In this document: positions 45,091 through 52,901 of the stretch, piece by piece | How the letters are laid out: each line of letters opens with the position of its first letter | Position numbering within the stretch: the first letter of the stretch is position 1 | NCBI GenBank assembly: GCA_020161755.1 | Contig: JAIUOS010000005.1 | Span: 113,442-177,441 of the forward strand | Direction of reading: 5' to 3' | Source of the DNA: Actinomycetota bacterium | Lineage (GTDB): Bacteria; Actinomycetota; Actinomycetes; Propionibacteriales; Propionibacteriaceae | DNA length: 64,000 bases | Made by a program: the position numbers and the translations under genes | Notes under the pieces: generated by a model | What the model was told of the DNA's origin: nothing | The model's input: the letters and a program-made list of their open reading frames with translations, nothing else | Databases searched by the model: none

Positions 45091-45226
45091 GCCGAAGGCG
45101 GTGTTCGTCGCCCACGTCCTCGTCGGTCGCTTGCCGGGCTGGCCTGGGCAGTGGACGACCTGGCTGCTCGGGAGTCTCTGTCCTGACTGCATCCGCCGGG
45201 AGACCGGCCTTGACGTGGCGCTCTAG
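45005..45226 (+). CDS. Small Cys-rich, probably zinc-binding protein
   Basis: 73 aa with Cys pairs in IICEDCSRYEDTSWCGAPC, CNVCGEPK and SLCPDCIRRETG, a pattern of two CxxC knuckles typical of small zinc-ribbon proteins of mobile elements. An upstream ATG at 44972 is also in frame. No ribosome site stands out. Function unknown. Confidence 0.55.
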   Translation: MTRHRIICEDCSRYEDTSWCGAPCNVCGEPKAVFVAHVLVGRLPGWPGQWTTWLLGSLCPDCIRRETGLDVAL

Positions 45227-45348
45227 AAGTAATGAATAGCAGGCGACACGAAGAAACACGGATATGCCAACTAACCGAGTCCATGATGTTTTCCCCAGTT
45301 CTCGCCATGACGCGCGCGGTTACCTCAACAGGCGGGAAGATTGATGCA

Positions 45349-45380
45349 GTAGTTCGGAGTCCGAATCCGAATCGAACTAC
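45349..45380 (+). ncRNA. Leader hairpin 1 of the replication gene (kissing partner)
   Basis: GTAGTTCG and CGAACTAC form an 8-bp stem; its 16-nt loop contains GAGTCCGA (45357-45364). That octamer is the exact complement of TCGGACTC in the loop of hairpin 2 (45413-45420). The region 45227-45348 is AT-richer than average and may hold a promoter or origin. Confidence 0.6.
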
Positions 45381-45389
45381 CATGTAGCT

Positions 45390-45444
45390 AGCCCCGCAGG
45401 GTGAGTTGGTACTCGGACTCCCAACTCTCCCGCGGGGCTTTCTT
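45390..45444 (+). terminator. Leader hairpin 2 / attenuator of the replication gene
   Basis: AGCCCCGC-AGGGTGAGTTGG (45390-45409) pairs with CCAACTCTCCCGCGGGGCT (45421-45439) with few mismatches around an 11-nt loop, followed by TTCTTATG. It reads as an intrinsic terminator ending about 20 nt before the repA start codon, so it is probably an attenuator. Confidence 0.7.
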
Positions 45445-45461
45445 ATGTCAGGAGTACGCAA

Positions 45462-46817
45462 ATGGACGGCTCGGATGAGGTCGGTGAGTTCGACCTCGCG
45501 GCGGCCTACACCGCGGTGGGGCCGATGGCCCTACCCCCAACCACCGACCTGACCCCCGCCGAGTGGGACGAGTGGCTGCGAATCATCACCGAGGACGAGA
45601 CCACCGATACCCCACCCGAGCCCGGAGCCGCAGACGACACCACAGACCCCGGGCATGGCTGGCAGTACGCCGCCGGTCACGACGTGGACGAGGACCGCGA
45701 GGCCAAGCGCGCTCGGTGGCGCAAGGAGAAGGCTCAGTACGCCGACCTCCGAGCCGATGAGATGTTCGTAGTCGAGTTGGCGAAGCTGAAGGCCCAGCGG
45801 CTGGCACGTGAAGAGGACGAGAACAGCCGGACCGCTGGACTCCCTGCCCCGGACATCGCCACGCTGGCCGAACTGCTCCAGCGTCCGGCACCATCGGCAG
45901 ACCGCATCCAAGGACTGATGCCGTGGGACGCATCGGTCACGGTCGTAGCCCAGAACAAGGTCGGCAAGACGACGTTCGTCCTGAACCTGACCCGGAGCCT
46001 GATTACCGGTGAGCCCTTCCTCGGACGCTTCGAGGTCCAGCCCATCGACCCCGATGCTCGGGTGGCGATCCTGAACTACGAGGTGTCCGGGGCTCAGCTT
46101 GCGAGGTGGGCCGCTGAAGTCGGCATCCCGGGGGACCGCCTGGTGATCGTGAACCTTCGCGGCGCACGCAACCCGCTGAGCACCAGCACTAGCACCTCGG
46201 CGCTGGCGGACCTGCTGCGCCCCTACAACATCGAGACCCTGATTGTGGACCCGTTCGGGCGAGGCATCGGCGGACAGGACCAGAACAGTGCCCGGGACGT
46301 CCAGCCTTGGCTCAACCGGCTGGACTCCTTCGCCCGGGATGGCGTCGGAGCCCTCGACCTCGTGCTGGTGGTTCACAGCGGATGGAACGGCGAGCGGTCC
46401 CGAGGCTCCAGCGCCCTGGAGGACTGGCCCGACGCCAAGTGGTACCTGACCAAGGACGCCGCGGGCCTGCGGTACTTCCGTGCCGAGGGCCGAGACGTGG
46501 ATGTCGAAGAGGACCAACTGGCGTTCGAACCCGAGACCCGCCGCCTCACCTTGACCGGGCAGGGCAACCGTTCCACGGCTGGCAAGACCCACACTCTGAT
46601 GATCCTGCGCACACAGGTCCTGGACTACCTGGAGGCCAACCCGGGCGCGTCCGGCAACGCCATCGAGGAGGCCATCTCGGCCAACTCGGCAGACATCCGG
46701 GTAGCGCTTCGTTCACTCGTCGGGACCGGCCAAGTCATCAGAGCCAAGCGCTCCGGCAAGGGCGGCGGGTTCGCATACATGGTGGTCTCGGCCGTGTCCG
46801 AAGGCGGTATCGCATGA
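45462..46817 (+). CDS. RepA-type AAA ATPase (replicative helicase-like)
   Basis: 451 aa. The RecA-like ATPase core has Walker A VVAQNKVGKTTFVLNL (about residues 160-175), Walker B ETLIVDPFGR (about 257-266), sensor segment LVVHSGWNGERSRGSSALED and KWYLTKD. The C-terminal 70 residues look like a winged helix (ASGNAIEEAISANSADIRVA). The family (RSF1010 RepA/RepA-like helicases) is common in plasmids and replicating integrative elements. GGAG 7 nt before the ATG. The leader hairpins just upstream suggest RNA-based control, and iteron-like repeats follow the gene. Confidence 0.88.
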   Translation: MDGSDEVGEFDLAAAYTAVGPMALPPTTDLTPAEWDEWLRIITEDETTDTPPEPGAADDTTDPGHGWQYAAGHDVDEDREAKRARWRKEKAQYADLRADEMFVVELAKLKAQRLAREEDENSRTAGLPAPDIATLAELLQRPAPSADRIQGLMPWDASVTVVAQNKVGKTTFVLNLTRSLITGEPFLGRFEVQPIDPDARVAILNYEVSGAQLARWAAEVGIPGDRLVIVNLRGARNPLSTSTSTSALADLLRPYNIETLIVDPFGRGIGGQDQNSARDVQPWLNRLDSFARDGVGALDLVLVVHSGWNGERSRGSSALEDWPDAKWYLTKDAAGLRYFRAEGRDVDVEEDQLAFEPETRRLTLTGQGNRSTAGKTHTLMILRTQVLDYLEANPGASGNAIEEAISANSADIRVALRSLVGTGQVIRAKRSGKGGGFAYMVVSAVSEGGIA

Positions 46818-47089
46818 ACTTCGTCCAACCTCGTCCAACCTCGTCTGGACGCAGTTCTAACCTCGTCCGTCCCTATAGGGACGAGGTTAGGAGACGAGGT
46901 TCGGCGCGAGGACGGCTGGACGAGGTTCCAGCCGAGCCCGTCACGCGAGCTGTGATGCAAGCCAACGCGATGCTCGCCGCCGTCCTGGAGGTTCTGCGAG
47001 GTCTGCGATTCGATGGACAGAGCGGCGACCGATCCGCCCTCGTGGTATCAGCGAGCCCCAAGCGAGGAGCCAGCAATGGCCGAGAATGA
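46814..47089 (+). CDS. Small unknown gene overlapping the iteron array
   Basis: 91 codons, start in an ATGA overlap with the repA stop. The N-terminal half is read from the AACCTCGTC repeat array and is Arg/Ser-rich; the second half has a helix (VTRAVMQANAMLAAVLEVLR). It may be real and coupled to repA, or only an open frame across an origin. Confidence 0.45.
   Translation: MNFVQPRPTSSGRSSNLVRPYRDEVRRRGSARGRLDEVPAEPVTRAVMQANAMLAAVLEVLRGLRFDGQSGDRSALVVSASPKRGASNGRE
46827..46927. repeat. Iteron-like array, AACCTCGTC x6
   Basis: Six exact copies of AACCTCGTC in 101 bp: direct at 46827, 46837 and 46859; inverted (GACGAGGTT) at 46880, 46893 and 46919. The inner copies form a 12-bp inverted repeat CTAACCTCGTCC/GGACGAGGTTAG with GTCCCTATAGGGAC (46869-46882) in the middle. 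It starts 10 bp after the replication ATPase gene: candidate origin, partition site or operator. Confidence 0.8.
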
Positions 47090-47747
47090 CGACGAACTTC
47101 CGTTCCCGGCACCCTGGTTGACCCCGGAGGTGCAGGCTTGGCTGGAGGCCGACGCCAAGGAGCGGGCAGAGGCCGAACACCGACGCAAGCACCCCGACTT
47201 CGCCACCCGCCGCCAGCGGGACCTGGCTGCGGCACGCGCAGCCCGCAGGGAGGCGCTGGAGCGCGGAGAGATGGTGCTCGGACCACCGAGACCCGGGGAC
47301 AGGCCGGAGGTGGTGGCCGAGATCGAGACGCGCGTCGAGGGCATGCCCGATGCGCCGCGGTGGGCTCGGGACGCGAGGGCCGAGGCCGTCAGGATTCTCG
47401 TGGACGGTGCGCTCGCGATGTCCGGTTCTGGGCTGCGGTTGGAGGGCGAGCCAGCCGGAGCCCTCCAGCAGTCCGAGACGGTCGCCGCGGACCCTGAACC
47501 TGCCCGGCCCAAGCCAAGAGTCACCAAGGCCCGCAGGAGGCCCCAGAAGGCCGTGCAGCGCCGGAAGAAGCCGAAGGTCAGGCCAGCCCCGAAGACACGA
47601 CAGGAACGGCCAGCGCCGCCGGACGAGGTGCGTTGCACGGCGACCAACTCGCACGGCTCACGCTGCCGCTTCGAGGCCGTCGCGGATGCCAGATGCCTGC
47701 TGCACGGATCGGCGGTTGACACGGGTTCACCCGGCGGAGGAGCGTGA
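47076..47747 (+). CDS. Unknown element protein with C-terminal Cys/His motif
   Basis: 223 aa. An acidic N-terminus (MAENDDELPFPAPWLTPEVQ) is followed by an Arg-rich helical region (TRRQRDLAAARAARREALER), a basic linker (KPRVTKARRRPQKAVQRRKK) and a C-terminal C-x8-C-x8-C-x2-H motif (CTATNSHGSRCRF...ARCLLHG) seen in many actinophage small proteins and likely to bind zinc. GGAG precedes the ATG at 47076. Probably DNA- or RNA-binding. Confidence 0.7.
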   Translation: MAENDDELPFPAPWLTPEVQAWLEADAKERAEAEHRRKHPDFATRRQRDLAAARAARREALERGEMVLGPPRPGDRPEVVAEIETRVEGMPDAPRWARDARAEAVRILVDGALAMSGSGLRLEGEPAGALQQSETVAADPEPARPKPRVTKARRRPQKAVQRRKKPKVRPAPKTRQERPAPPDEVRCTATNSHGSRCRFEAVADARCLLHGSAVDTGSPGGGA

Positions 47748-47751
47748 CCGC

Positions 47752-48606
47752 GTGAGCAGCGACATCGAGGCCCTGGTCCTCATCGACACCCGGATCGACG
47801 CCGCGGACCGCGCCGGGTTGCGGGGACGCTGGGAGTTCGGCAGGGCGATGCTCGCGGCTCGTGACGGGGCCGGTCGGCTGCCGAACGGCTTCCTGGCCGA
47901 GCTTGTGGTTCGCACCGGCAAGAGCCGTGCGGAACTCGGGCACCGGGCACGGTTCGCGGCACGGTACCCCACAGAGCAGGAACTGGCTCACGCCGTTAGC
48001 GAGTTCGGCTCCTGGCGCGAGGTGGTGGCCGCTCTGGCCATCGCCCCGGACGCTGGGGCCGACCCCGGGCCAATCCCGGCGGGCAGGTTTGCGACAATCG
48101 TCGCTGACCCGCCGTGGACATTCACCAACACCGCCACTCGGGCCGCAGCACAGCGCCACTACCCGACGATGACCCTGGAGGAGATCGCCGGGTTGGACGT
48201 TGCCCAGCACGCCGCTGACAAGGCGCACGCCTACCTCTGGGTGCCGAGTGCCCTCCTCCCGGACGGTCTTCAGGTGCTGGCAGCGTGGGGCTTCGAGTAC
48301 CGAGCCGTGATCACCTGGGTCAAGCCGCAGCTGGGTCTCGGCAACTACTTCCGCTCCACGACCGAGCTTGCCCTCTTCGGTGTCCGTGGCGGCATGCGCA
48401 CCCGCGACCGCTCTCTGCCGACCCACTTCACCGCCCCGCGCGGACGCCACTCAGCCAAGCCCGCGGAGTTCCAAGAACTGGTGATGCGTGCCAGCCCCGG
48501 CCCTTACCTCGAACTCTTCGCTCGGTGTTCCGGCCTCGCGGACTGCACCTGCTCCCGCTGCCGTCTCGGCTGGGCGGTGTGGGGCAACGAAGCCCTGAGC
48601 GCGTGA
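47752..48606 (+). CDS. MT-A70 family adenine methyltransferase
   Basis: 284 aa. The C-terminal MT-A70 domain has the catalytic DPPW in ATIVADPPWTFTNTAT, then HYPTMTLEEIAGLDV, AYLWVPSALLPDGLQVLAAW and WVKPQLGLGNYFR. The N-terminal 100 residues are helical and phage-like (ELVVRTGKSRAELGHRARFA). Likely methylates adenine in DNA, perhaps protecting the element from host enzymes. GTG start 4 bp after the preceding stop. Confidence 0.9.
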   Translation: MSSDIEALVLIDTRIDAADRAGLRGRWEFGRAMLAARDGAGRLPNGFLAELVVRTGKSRAELGHRARFAARYPTEQELAHAVSEFGSWREVVAALAIAPDAGADPGPIPAGRFATIVADPPWTFTNTATRAAAQRHYPTMTLEEIAGLDVAQHAADKAHAYLWVPSALLPDGLQVLAAWGFEYRAVITWVKPQLGLGNYFRSTTELALFGVRGGMRTRDRSLPTHFTAPRGRHSAKPAEFQELVMRASPGPYLELFARCSGLADCTCSRCRLGWAVWGNEALSA

Positions 48607-48701
48607 CCGGCTCCTGCCTGCCTGCCCCCGGTTGACACAGACCCCACGGTTACATTGCGGGCCATCGGTCGAGCCTCCACCTGCCTGACAGACCAACGGG
48701 C

Positions 48702-48707
48702 TATGTT
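48702..48707 (+). promoter_or_regulatory. -10 element of the restriction-modification operon
   Basis: TATGTT lies exactly 6 nt before the methylase ATG at 48714, giving a leaderless methylase mRNA. Confidence 0.6.
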
Positions 48708-48713
48708 CGGGGC

Positions 48714-50438
48714 ATGGCCCCCGCTGTCGATCCGATCCATGCCCGGGAGCTAGGCCCCCGCGGGTCGCGTCGCGAGGTGGCCTCCGCTGATCCGGCAGCT
48801 GAACTGACTCCGACCGCGGCCGCCGTCATCGCGGCTATTCCTGCGTGGTGGTCCGCACGGGCGAGCCAGTACGGACTGAGCGGGAAGTGGCTGGACGTGG
48901 CCGAGGCGATCGACTCCCTGCCGCCGGCCCCGATCCCGTCGCTGCCTCCACTGGAGGAGAAGTGGGGACCGCTGACCGCGGAAGAGGTCGGTCAGGCGTA
49001 CGTCTCGGCGCTGGCACCGGCGACGCGGGCCCGCCACGGGCGGCACTACACGCCGTGGCACCTGGCAGACCAGCTGTGGGGGATGACGCGTGCCGCGCTG
49101 GGTCACGGACGGTCGCAGCAGGCCCTGAGTGGGCTCGTTCGGGACCCGGCCTGTGGTGCCGGTGCGCTGCTCCTGCCAGCCCTCCGCGAGCACCTGCACG
49201 CCAGCCATGGCGTTGACCCGCGGCTGGTCCTAGCGGGCCTGCCGAGCGTCATCGAGGGGGTGGACACCGACCCCGCGGCAGTGTGGGTCGCCAACGTCGT
49301 GATGGCTGCCGAACTGCTCCCGTTCCTGGCGAAGGTGCCGGAGGCGCACCGGAGGCTGCTGCCCGCCCTTGCGCATGTCGGGGATGGGCTCGCGCCGCAG
49401 GATGCTCCCGCGCTCGCGGTCGTGATGAACCCGCCATATGGCCGGGTGCGGCTGAGCGAGTCGGACCGCGAGCGGTTCAGCGATGTGCTCTACGGCCACG
49501 CCAACCTCTACGGGCTGTTCATGGCCGCGGCTGAGGAGCAGCTGTCCAAGGACGGCGTTCTCGGCGCGCTGGTGCCCACTTCGTTCACTGCCGGGCGGTA
49601 CTTCGCGCCGCTGCGAGATCGGCTCTCATCGCGGGTACGTCTCCAGTCGGTGACGTTCGTGGAGGAGCGTTCCGGGGTGTTCACGTCCGTTCTACAGGAG
49701 ACCTGTCTGGCGGTCTTCGGCCGGAAGCGCACCCGCCGCACGGTGGTCGCCAGCATGGGAGAGACCCTGACCGAGATCGCAACGGTTGACACGCCGCTGG
49801 GATCGAAGCCGTGGCTCGTGCCGCGTCGCTCGGACCTGGCCGCCATCGCAGTCACCGCCCGGGCGATGCCGCTGACTCTTCGAGACGCTGGCTGGAGCGC
49901 GTCCACCGGCCCGCTGGTCTGGAACCGGCGCAAGGAGGACATCGCTCCAGCAGGAGGAACCCCGATCGTGTGGGGCTCGGACCTTGTGGACGGCAAGGTC
50001 AGGCAGACCGAGCTTCGCAAGAGCCTGCGCACCATCCACCTTCACTCCGATTCTGACCGGCGCACCATGATCCTGAAAGAGTCCGCGGTGCTCGTTCAGC
50101 GGACCACCGCGCCAGAGCAGCAGCGCCGACTCGTTGCGGCCGACCTGGACTCCGCGACGCTCGCTACCTGGGGTGGGGAGATCGTGGTGGAGAACCACGT
50201 CAACATCCTGCGCCCGGTAGGCAGTCCGCTGGTATCGCAGCGCCTTCTAGCCGATCTGCTCGCGATGAAGACCCTCGATGCAGTTGCACGGTGCATCTCA
50301 GGTTCCGTCGCACTCTCGGCGTTCGAGCTTGAATCCCTGCCTCTGCCAGCCGCCGAGGTGCTGGCCCGGTGGGAAGCGCTCAACGGTCAGGAACTGGAGC
50401 GAGCGGTGGCAGAAACCTACCGGGGAGCCTCGCGATGA
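48714..50438 (+). CDS. Type II N6-adenine DNA methyltransferase (BsuBI/PstI type)
   Basis: 574 aa. SAM-binding region RDPACGAGALLLPALREHL, catalytic VVMNPPYGRVRLS (NPPY), then the target-recognition half with GSDLVDGKVRQTEL and the ILRPVGSPLVSQRLLADLLA segment. Similar in form to M.BsuBI/M.PstI and Eco57I-type methylases. The next gene is a BsuBI/PstI-type nuclease starting in a 4-bp overlap, so the recognition site is plausibly CTGCAG. Being first and leaderless, the methylase would appear before the nuclease. Confidence 0.9.
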   Translation: MAPAVDPIHARELGPRGSRREVASADPAAELTPTAAAVIAAIPAWWSARASQYGLSGKWLDVAEAIDSLPPAPIPSLPPLEEKWGPLTAEEVGQAYVSALAPATRARHGRHYTPWHLADQLWGMTRAALGHGRSQQALSGLVRDPACGAGALLLPALREHLHASHGVDPRLVLAGLPSVIEGVDTDPAAVWVANVVMAAELLPFLAKVPEAHRRLLPALAHVGDGLAPQDAPALAVVMNPPYGRVRLSESDRERFSDVLYGHANLYGLFMAAAEEQLSKDGVLGALVPTSFTAGRYFAPLRDRLSSRVRLQSVTFVEERSGVFTSVLQETCLAVFGRKRTRRTVVASMGETLTEIATVDTPLGSKPWLVPRRSDLAAIAVTARAMPLTLRDAGWSASTGPLVWNRRKEDIAPAGGTPIVWGSDLVDGKVRQTELRKSLRTIHLHSDSDRRTMILKESAVLVQRTTAPEQQRRLVAADLDSATLATWGGEIVVENHVNILRPVGSPLVSQRLLADLLAMKTLDAVARCISGSVALSAFELESLPLPAAEVLARWEALNGQELERAVAETYRGASR

Positions 50439-51514
50439 GGGCGCTCATCGACCCGCTCGAAGCCGAGCGACGGCTCTGCCTGGTCTTTCCGCGCAACTCC
50501 TTCGACACGGTGCTCTCCAGTGCTCAGGCGGGATGGGCTGTCGCGGCGATGATCTACGTGGGCGCGGTCGTGGACGACGAGGACCCGACTGTCTGGGCTC
50601 GTCCCACCACCGTCCTGTGGCAGCAGGAAGCCGTCCTCACTGGGCACACGACGGATGAGGAGCGCGTTGCCTGGCGGAAGGCCGCAGCACGCGGACAGGC
50701 ACAGGTCCAAGCTCTCCTGGACAGCTGGGGGGAGCAGCACAAGGCCGCCTACCGGGATACGAGCCGTGAGACATTGCGTGACGAGACCTTCAAGAGGTGG
50801 AACGAGCTTGGCGCACTGCGACGGCTGTCTGGCGTACCGACCGCCTCCAGCAAGCCGACTTGGGCCCTCGAACCCCACTTCGCGGACCTGTTTGACCCCG
50901 ACTTGGTGGACGACGCTCTGGACGTCGCGGTTGACACGTGGATCAGGAGCTACATGGAGCCCGGGCAGCGCCTGAAGGCCCTCCAAGCTCGTGACCTGGA
51001 CAAGGCCAGTCAGGCGGTACAGGTAAGCCTCCCGGATGGAACCTCTCGCAACCTCGAACCCGGCCTGTCGTCCCTCATCATCAAGAACGTGGTGGAGGTC
51101 TGGGCACCGAAGGCTCTAGCCCAACCCGTCGTGCTGACAATCAGCGAGCCGGGCCAGAAGCTGTTCGTTGGCGATCAGCGGACACTCACGGCCATCGGGC
51201 TAAAGCTCGACGTGAACAACATCCTGCCGGACGCACTGATCGCAGACGTTGGAGTGACGCCCGTTCAGTTCTGGGTGATCGAGGCAGTCGCGAGCGACGG
51301 CCCGATCACCGACAGCCGCCGTCAAGCACTGCTCGATTGGGCGGAGCGACAGGGCATTGAGCCTGGCAACTGCCGGTTCCTCACAGCGTTCGAGTCCCGA
51401 GGAGCGAGTCCAGCCAAGCGGCGACTCAAGGACTTGGGCACCGGCACGTTCGCCTGGTTCACCGACGAACCGGAGCACGCGCTGCGATGGGACCTGCTGT
51501 GGCCTGGCGTCTAG
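50435..51514 (+). CDS. BsuBI/PstI-family restriction endonuclease
   Basis: 359 aa. The N-terminal half is a helical domain (about 1-180) and the C-terminal half has the family core: ILPDALIADVGVTPVQFWVI then EAVASDGPITDSRRQALLDW, fitting the PD-(D/E)xK-like site of BsuBI/PstI, with LTAFESRG near the end. Cleaves unmodified sites as part of the element's addiction/defence system. ATG overlaps the methylase stop. Confidence 0.9.
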   Translation: MRALIDPLEAERRLCLVFPRNSFDTVLSSAQAGWAVAAMIYVGAVVDDEDPTVWARPTTVLWQQEAVLTGHTTDEERVAWRKAAARGQAQVQALLDSWGEQHKAAYRDTSRETLRDETFKRWNELGALRRLSGVPTASSKPTWALEPHFADLFDPDLVDDALDVAVDTWIRSYMEPGQRLKALQARDLDKASQAVQVSLPDGTSRNLEPGLSSLIIKNVVEVWAPKALAQPVVLTISEPGQKLFVGDQRTLTAIGLKLDVNNILPDALIADVGVTPVQFWVIEAVASDGPITDSRRQALLDWAERQGIEPGNCRFLTAFESRGASPAKRRLKDLGTGTFAWFTDEPEHALRWDLLWPGV

Positions 51515-51530
51515 TGACCGAATGCCCTGG

Positions 51531-51962
51531 TCACCAAGGGTCGAGAACGTCGTCATGCCCTCGGGGACACCAACCGTTGCCGTTCGAGACCGTCCAGCAG
51601 GTCAGGCAGTAGGGCTTGCGGCACGGGATACAGAAGCCGAGGTGGTCGTAGAACCGCCGCTGAACGGCGAACAGGTCGAAGGGCTCCAGCATCTCCAGCA
51701 GCCGCACAACACCTCCCTCGGTGATGGGGTCACCGACCGCCCCGCTGCCGCCGACGATCCCCCGGTACAGCCGACGCCAGCAGGTCGGGTCCGTGTGCTG
51801 AAGGTGCAGCGCACGGTCCTGCTCACTCCAGTCCGCCCACCGCTCCGGCAGCCCTCCGGGTGCGATGACTTCTAGCGTCGCGCCCTCCTGCCCGCACTCG
51901 GCGCATGGCGGCGCGAAGCGGAACGCCCTTGCCGCTGCGCTGCTCTGTTCCTGTTCGCTCAT
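51531..51962 (-). CDS. Zinc-knuckle unknown protein (143 aa)
   Basis: 143 aa with three Cys pairs: PCAECGQEG near the N-terminus, FCIPCRKPYCLTCW and WCPRGHDD at the C-terminus, which can form two zinc sites. The middle is helical (ITEGGVVRLLEMLEPFDLFA). The ATG at 51962 has GGAGGA 4 nt upstream. It is convergent with the nuclease gene, with a 16-bp gap. No family recognised. Confidence 0.65.
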   Translation of the reverse strand: MSEQEQSSAAARAFRFAPPCAECGQEGATLEVIAPGGLPERWADWSEQDRALHLQHTDPTCWRRLYRGIVGGSGAVGDPITEGGVVRLLEMLEPFDLFAVQRRFYDHLGFCIPCRKPYCLTCWTVSNGNGWCPRGHDDVLDPW

Positions 51963-52046
51963 GCCGTCCTCCGTCTCGTCTTGATTGTTCCGCCTCACAC
52001 CGACATGCCCGCGCCTGGCCCGCTCACGCCCGGGCAGACTGGTCAC

Positions 52047-52460
52047 ATGTCCCGAGGCCCCGGCTACCGTCAGCGAGCCATCCTGCGCGCCCTGGACCGC
52101 GTAGGGCCTCTTGGTGTTGTCCGGGTCGTCCCACCCGGCGCGACCTCCACAGACGCGAACAACCGCCGCGCGGCAGCGCGCCGGTTGGTCCTCGCCGGTC
52201 GCGCTCGGGCGATCTACCTGCGGACGCCGACCAGCCGCGGGCGGAGCGCACCCGTGCTGCATCTCACCACCCCGGACTCCCCGCTGGAGGGGGACGCCTG
52301 GTGCCGGGCATCGCGATCCTGGGTATCACCACCACCGCTGGGAATGCTCTCGCTTCCGGCCCGTCTTCAGGGTCCGGTTCTCTCGGCCTTCTCGGGCGTC
52401 GAGGTGTCCGTGTCAACCGCCCACCGCATCGCCCGTGCCTACCGTGAAAAGGCGGCGTAG
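52047..52460 (+). CDS. Unknown element protein (137 aa), HTH-like
   Basis: 137 aa, basic. The N-terminal segment RQRAILRALDRVGPLGVVRV followed by NNRRAAARRLVLAGRARAIY resembles a winged helix. The C-terminal VSVSTAHRIARAYREKA is helical. The ATG is 6 nt after CAGACT (weak -10). Probably a small DNA-binding protein; function unknown. Confidence 0.6.
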   Translation: MSRGPGYRQRAILRALDRVGPLGVVRVVPPGATSTDANNRRAAARRLVLAGRARAIYLRTPTSRGRSAPVLHLTTPDSPLEGDAWCRASRSWVSPPPLGMLSLPARLQGPVLSAFSGVEVSVSTAHRIARAYREKAA

Positions 52461-52462
52461 CA

Positions 52463-52783
52463 GTGGCGACCGCAACCTGGCAGGAGTGCAAGGAGCAGGG
52501 CGACGGCAAGGAAGCTGACATCCCACGCCCCGCGAGGTACCGCACCTGCCCGGCTGAGGGCGAGGCTGTCCGGTTGACGCGCTCGAACCGCCCCGAGGTC
52601 GCCGCCTGGGTCCGTGCGAACGGCGGTACGGCTGTGCTGCACCCGGACGGGCTCGCTCTGCTGACGGGTCCGGGTAGGCCACCGATGCCCGCAGTAGCGG
52701 GTGATTGGCTGGTGCTGGTCGGCGTGACCTTCGCCGCTCTTCCGGACAGGGCGTACCGCGAGTTGTTCCGCGATGAGCCCTGA
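52463..52783 (+). CDS. Unknown element protein (106 aa)
   Basis: 106 aa beginning MATATWQECKEQGDGKEADI; contains EAVRLTRSNRPEVAAWVRAN and a hydrophobic stretch VAGDWLVLVGVTFAAL too short and polar-flanked to be a clear TM helix. GTG start 2 bp after the previous stop. Last gene before attR. No family recognised. Confidence 0.55.
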   Translation: MATATWQECKEQGDGKEADIPRPARYRTCPAEGEAVRLTRSNRPEVAAWVRANGGTAVLHPDGLALLTGPGRPPMPAVAGDWLVLVGVTFAALPDRAYRELFRDEP

Positions 52784-52787
52784 GCGT

Positions 52788-52809
52788 TGGGGACAAACTG
52801 GGGACAAAC
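52788..52809 (+). repeat. Arm-type repeats TGGGGACAAAC, right end
   Basis: Two tandem copies at 52788-52798 and 52799-52809, same orientation as the left-end pair at 41138-41161. Probable integrase arm sites. Confidence 0.7.
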
Positions 52810-52901
52810 TGGGCGAGACGAAGCGAGACGAAACTGGGCCGAGTGCAACGTATGAGCGAGGGAACAGTGCCAGATAGGGTGAGATGCGACTCCCCGTGGG
52901 A

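Noticed and set aside
48630..48656. TTGACA with TACATT as a promoter of the methylase gene
   Set aside because: Spacing is only 13 bp. The TTGACA belongs to a GGTTGACAC repeat, and TATGTT nearer the gene fits the leaderless pattern.
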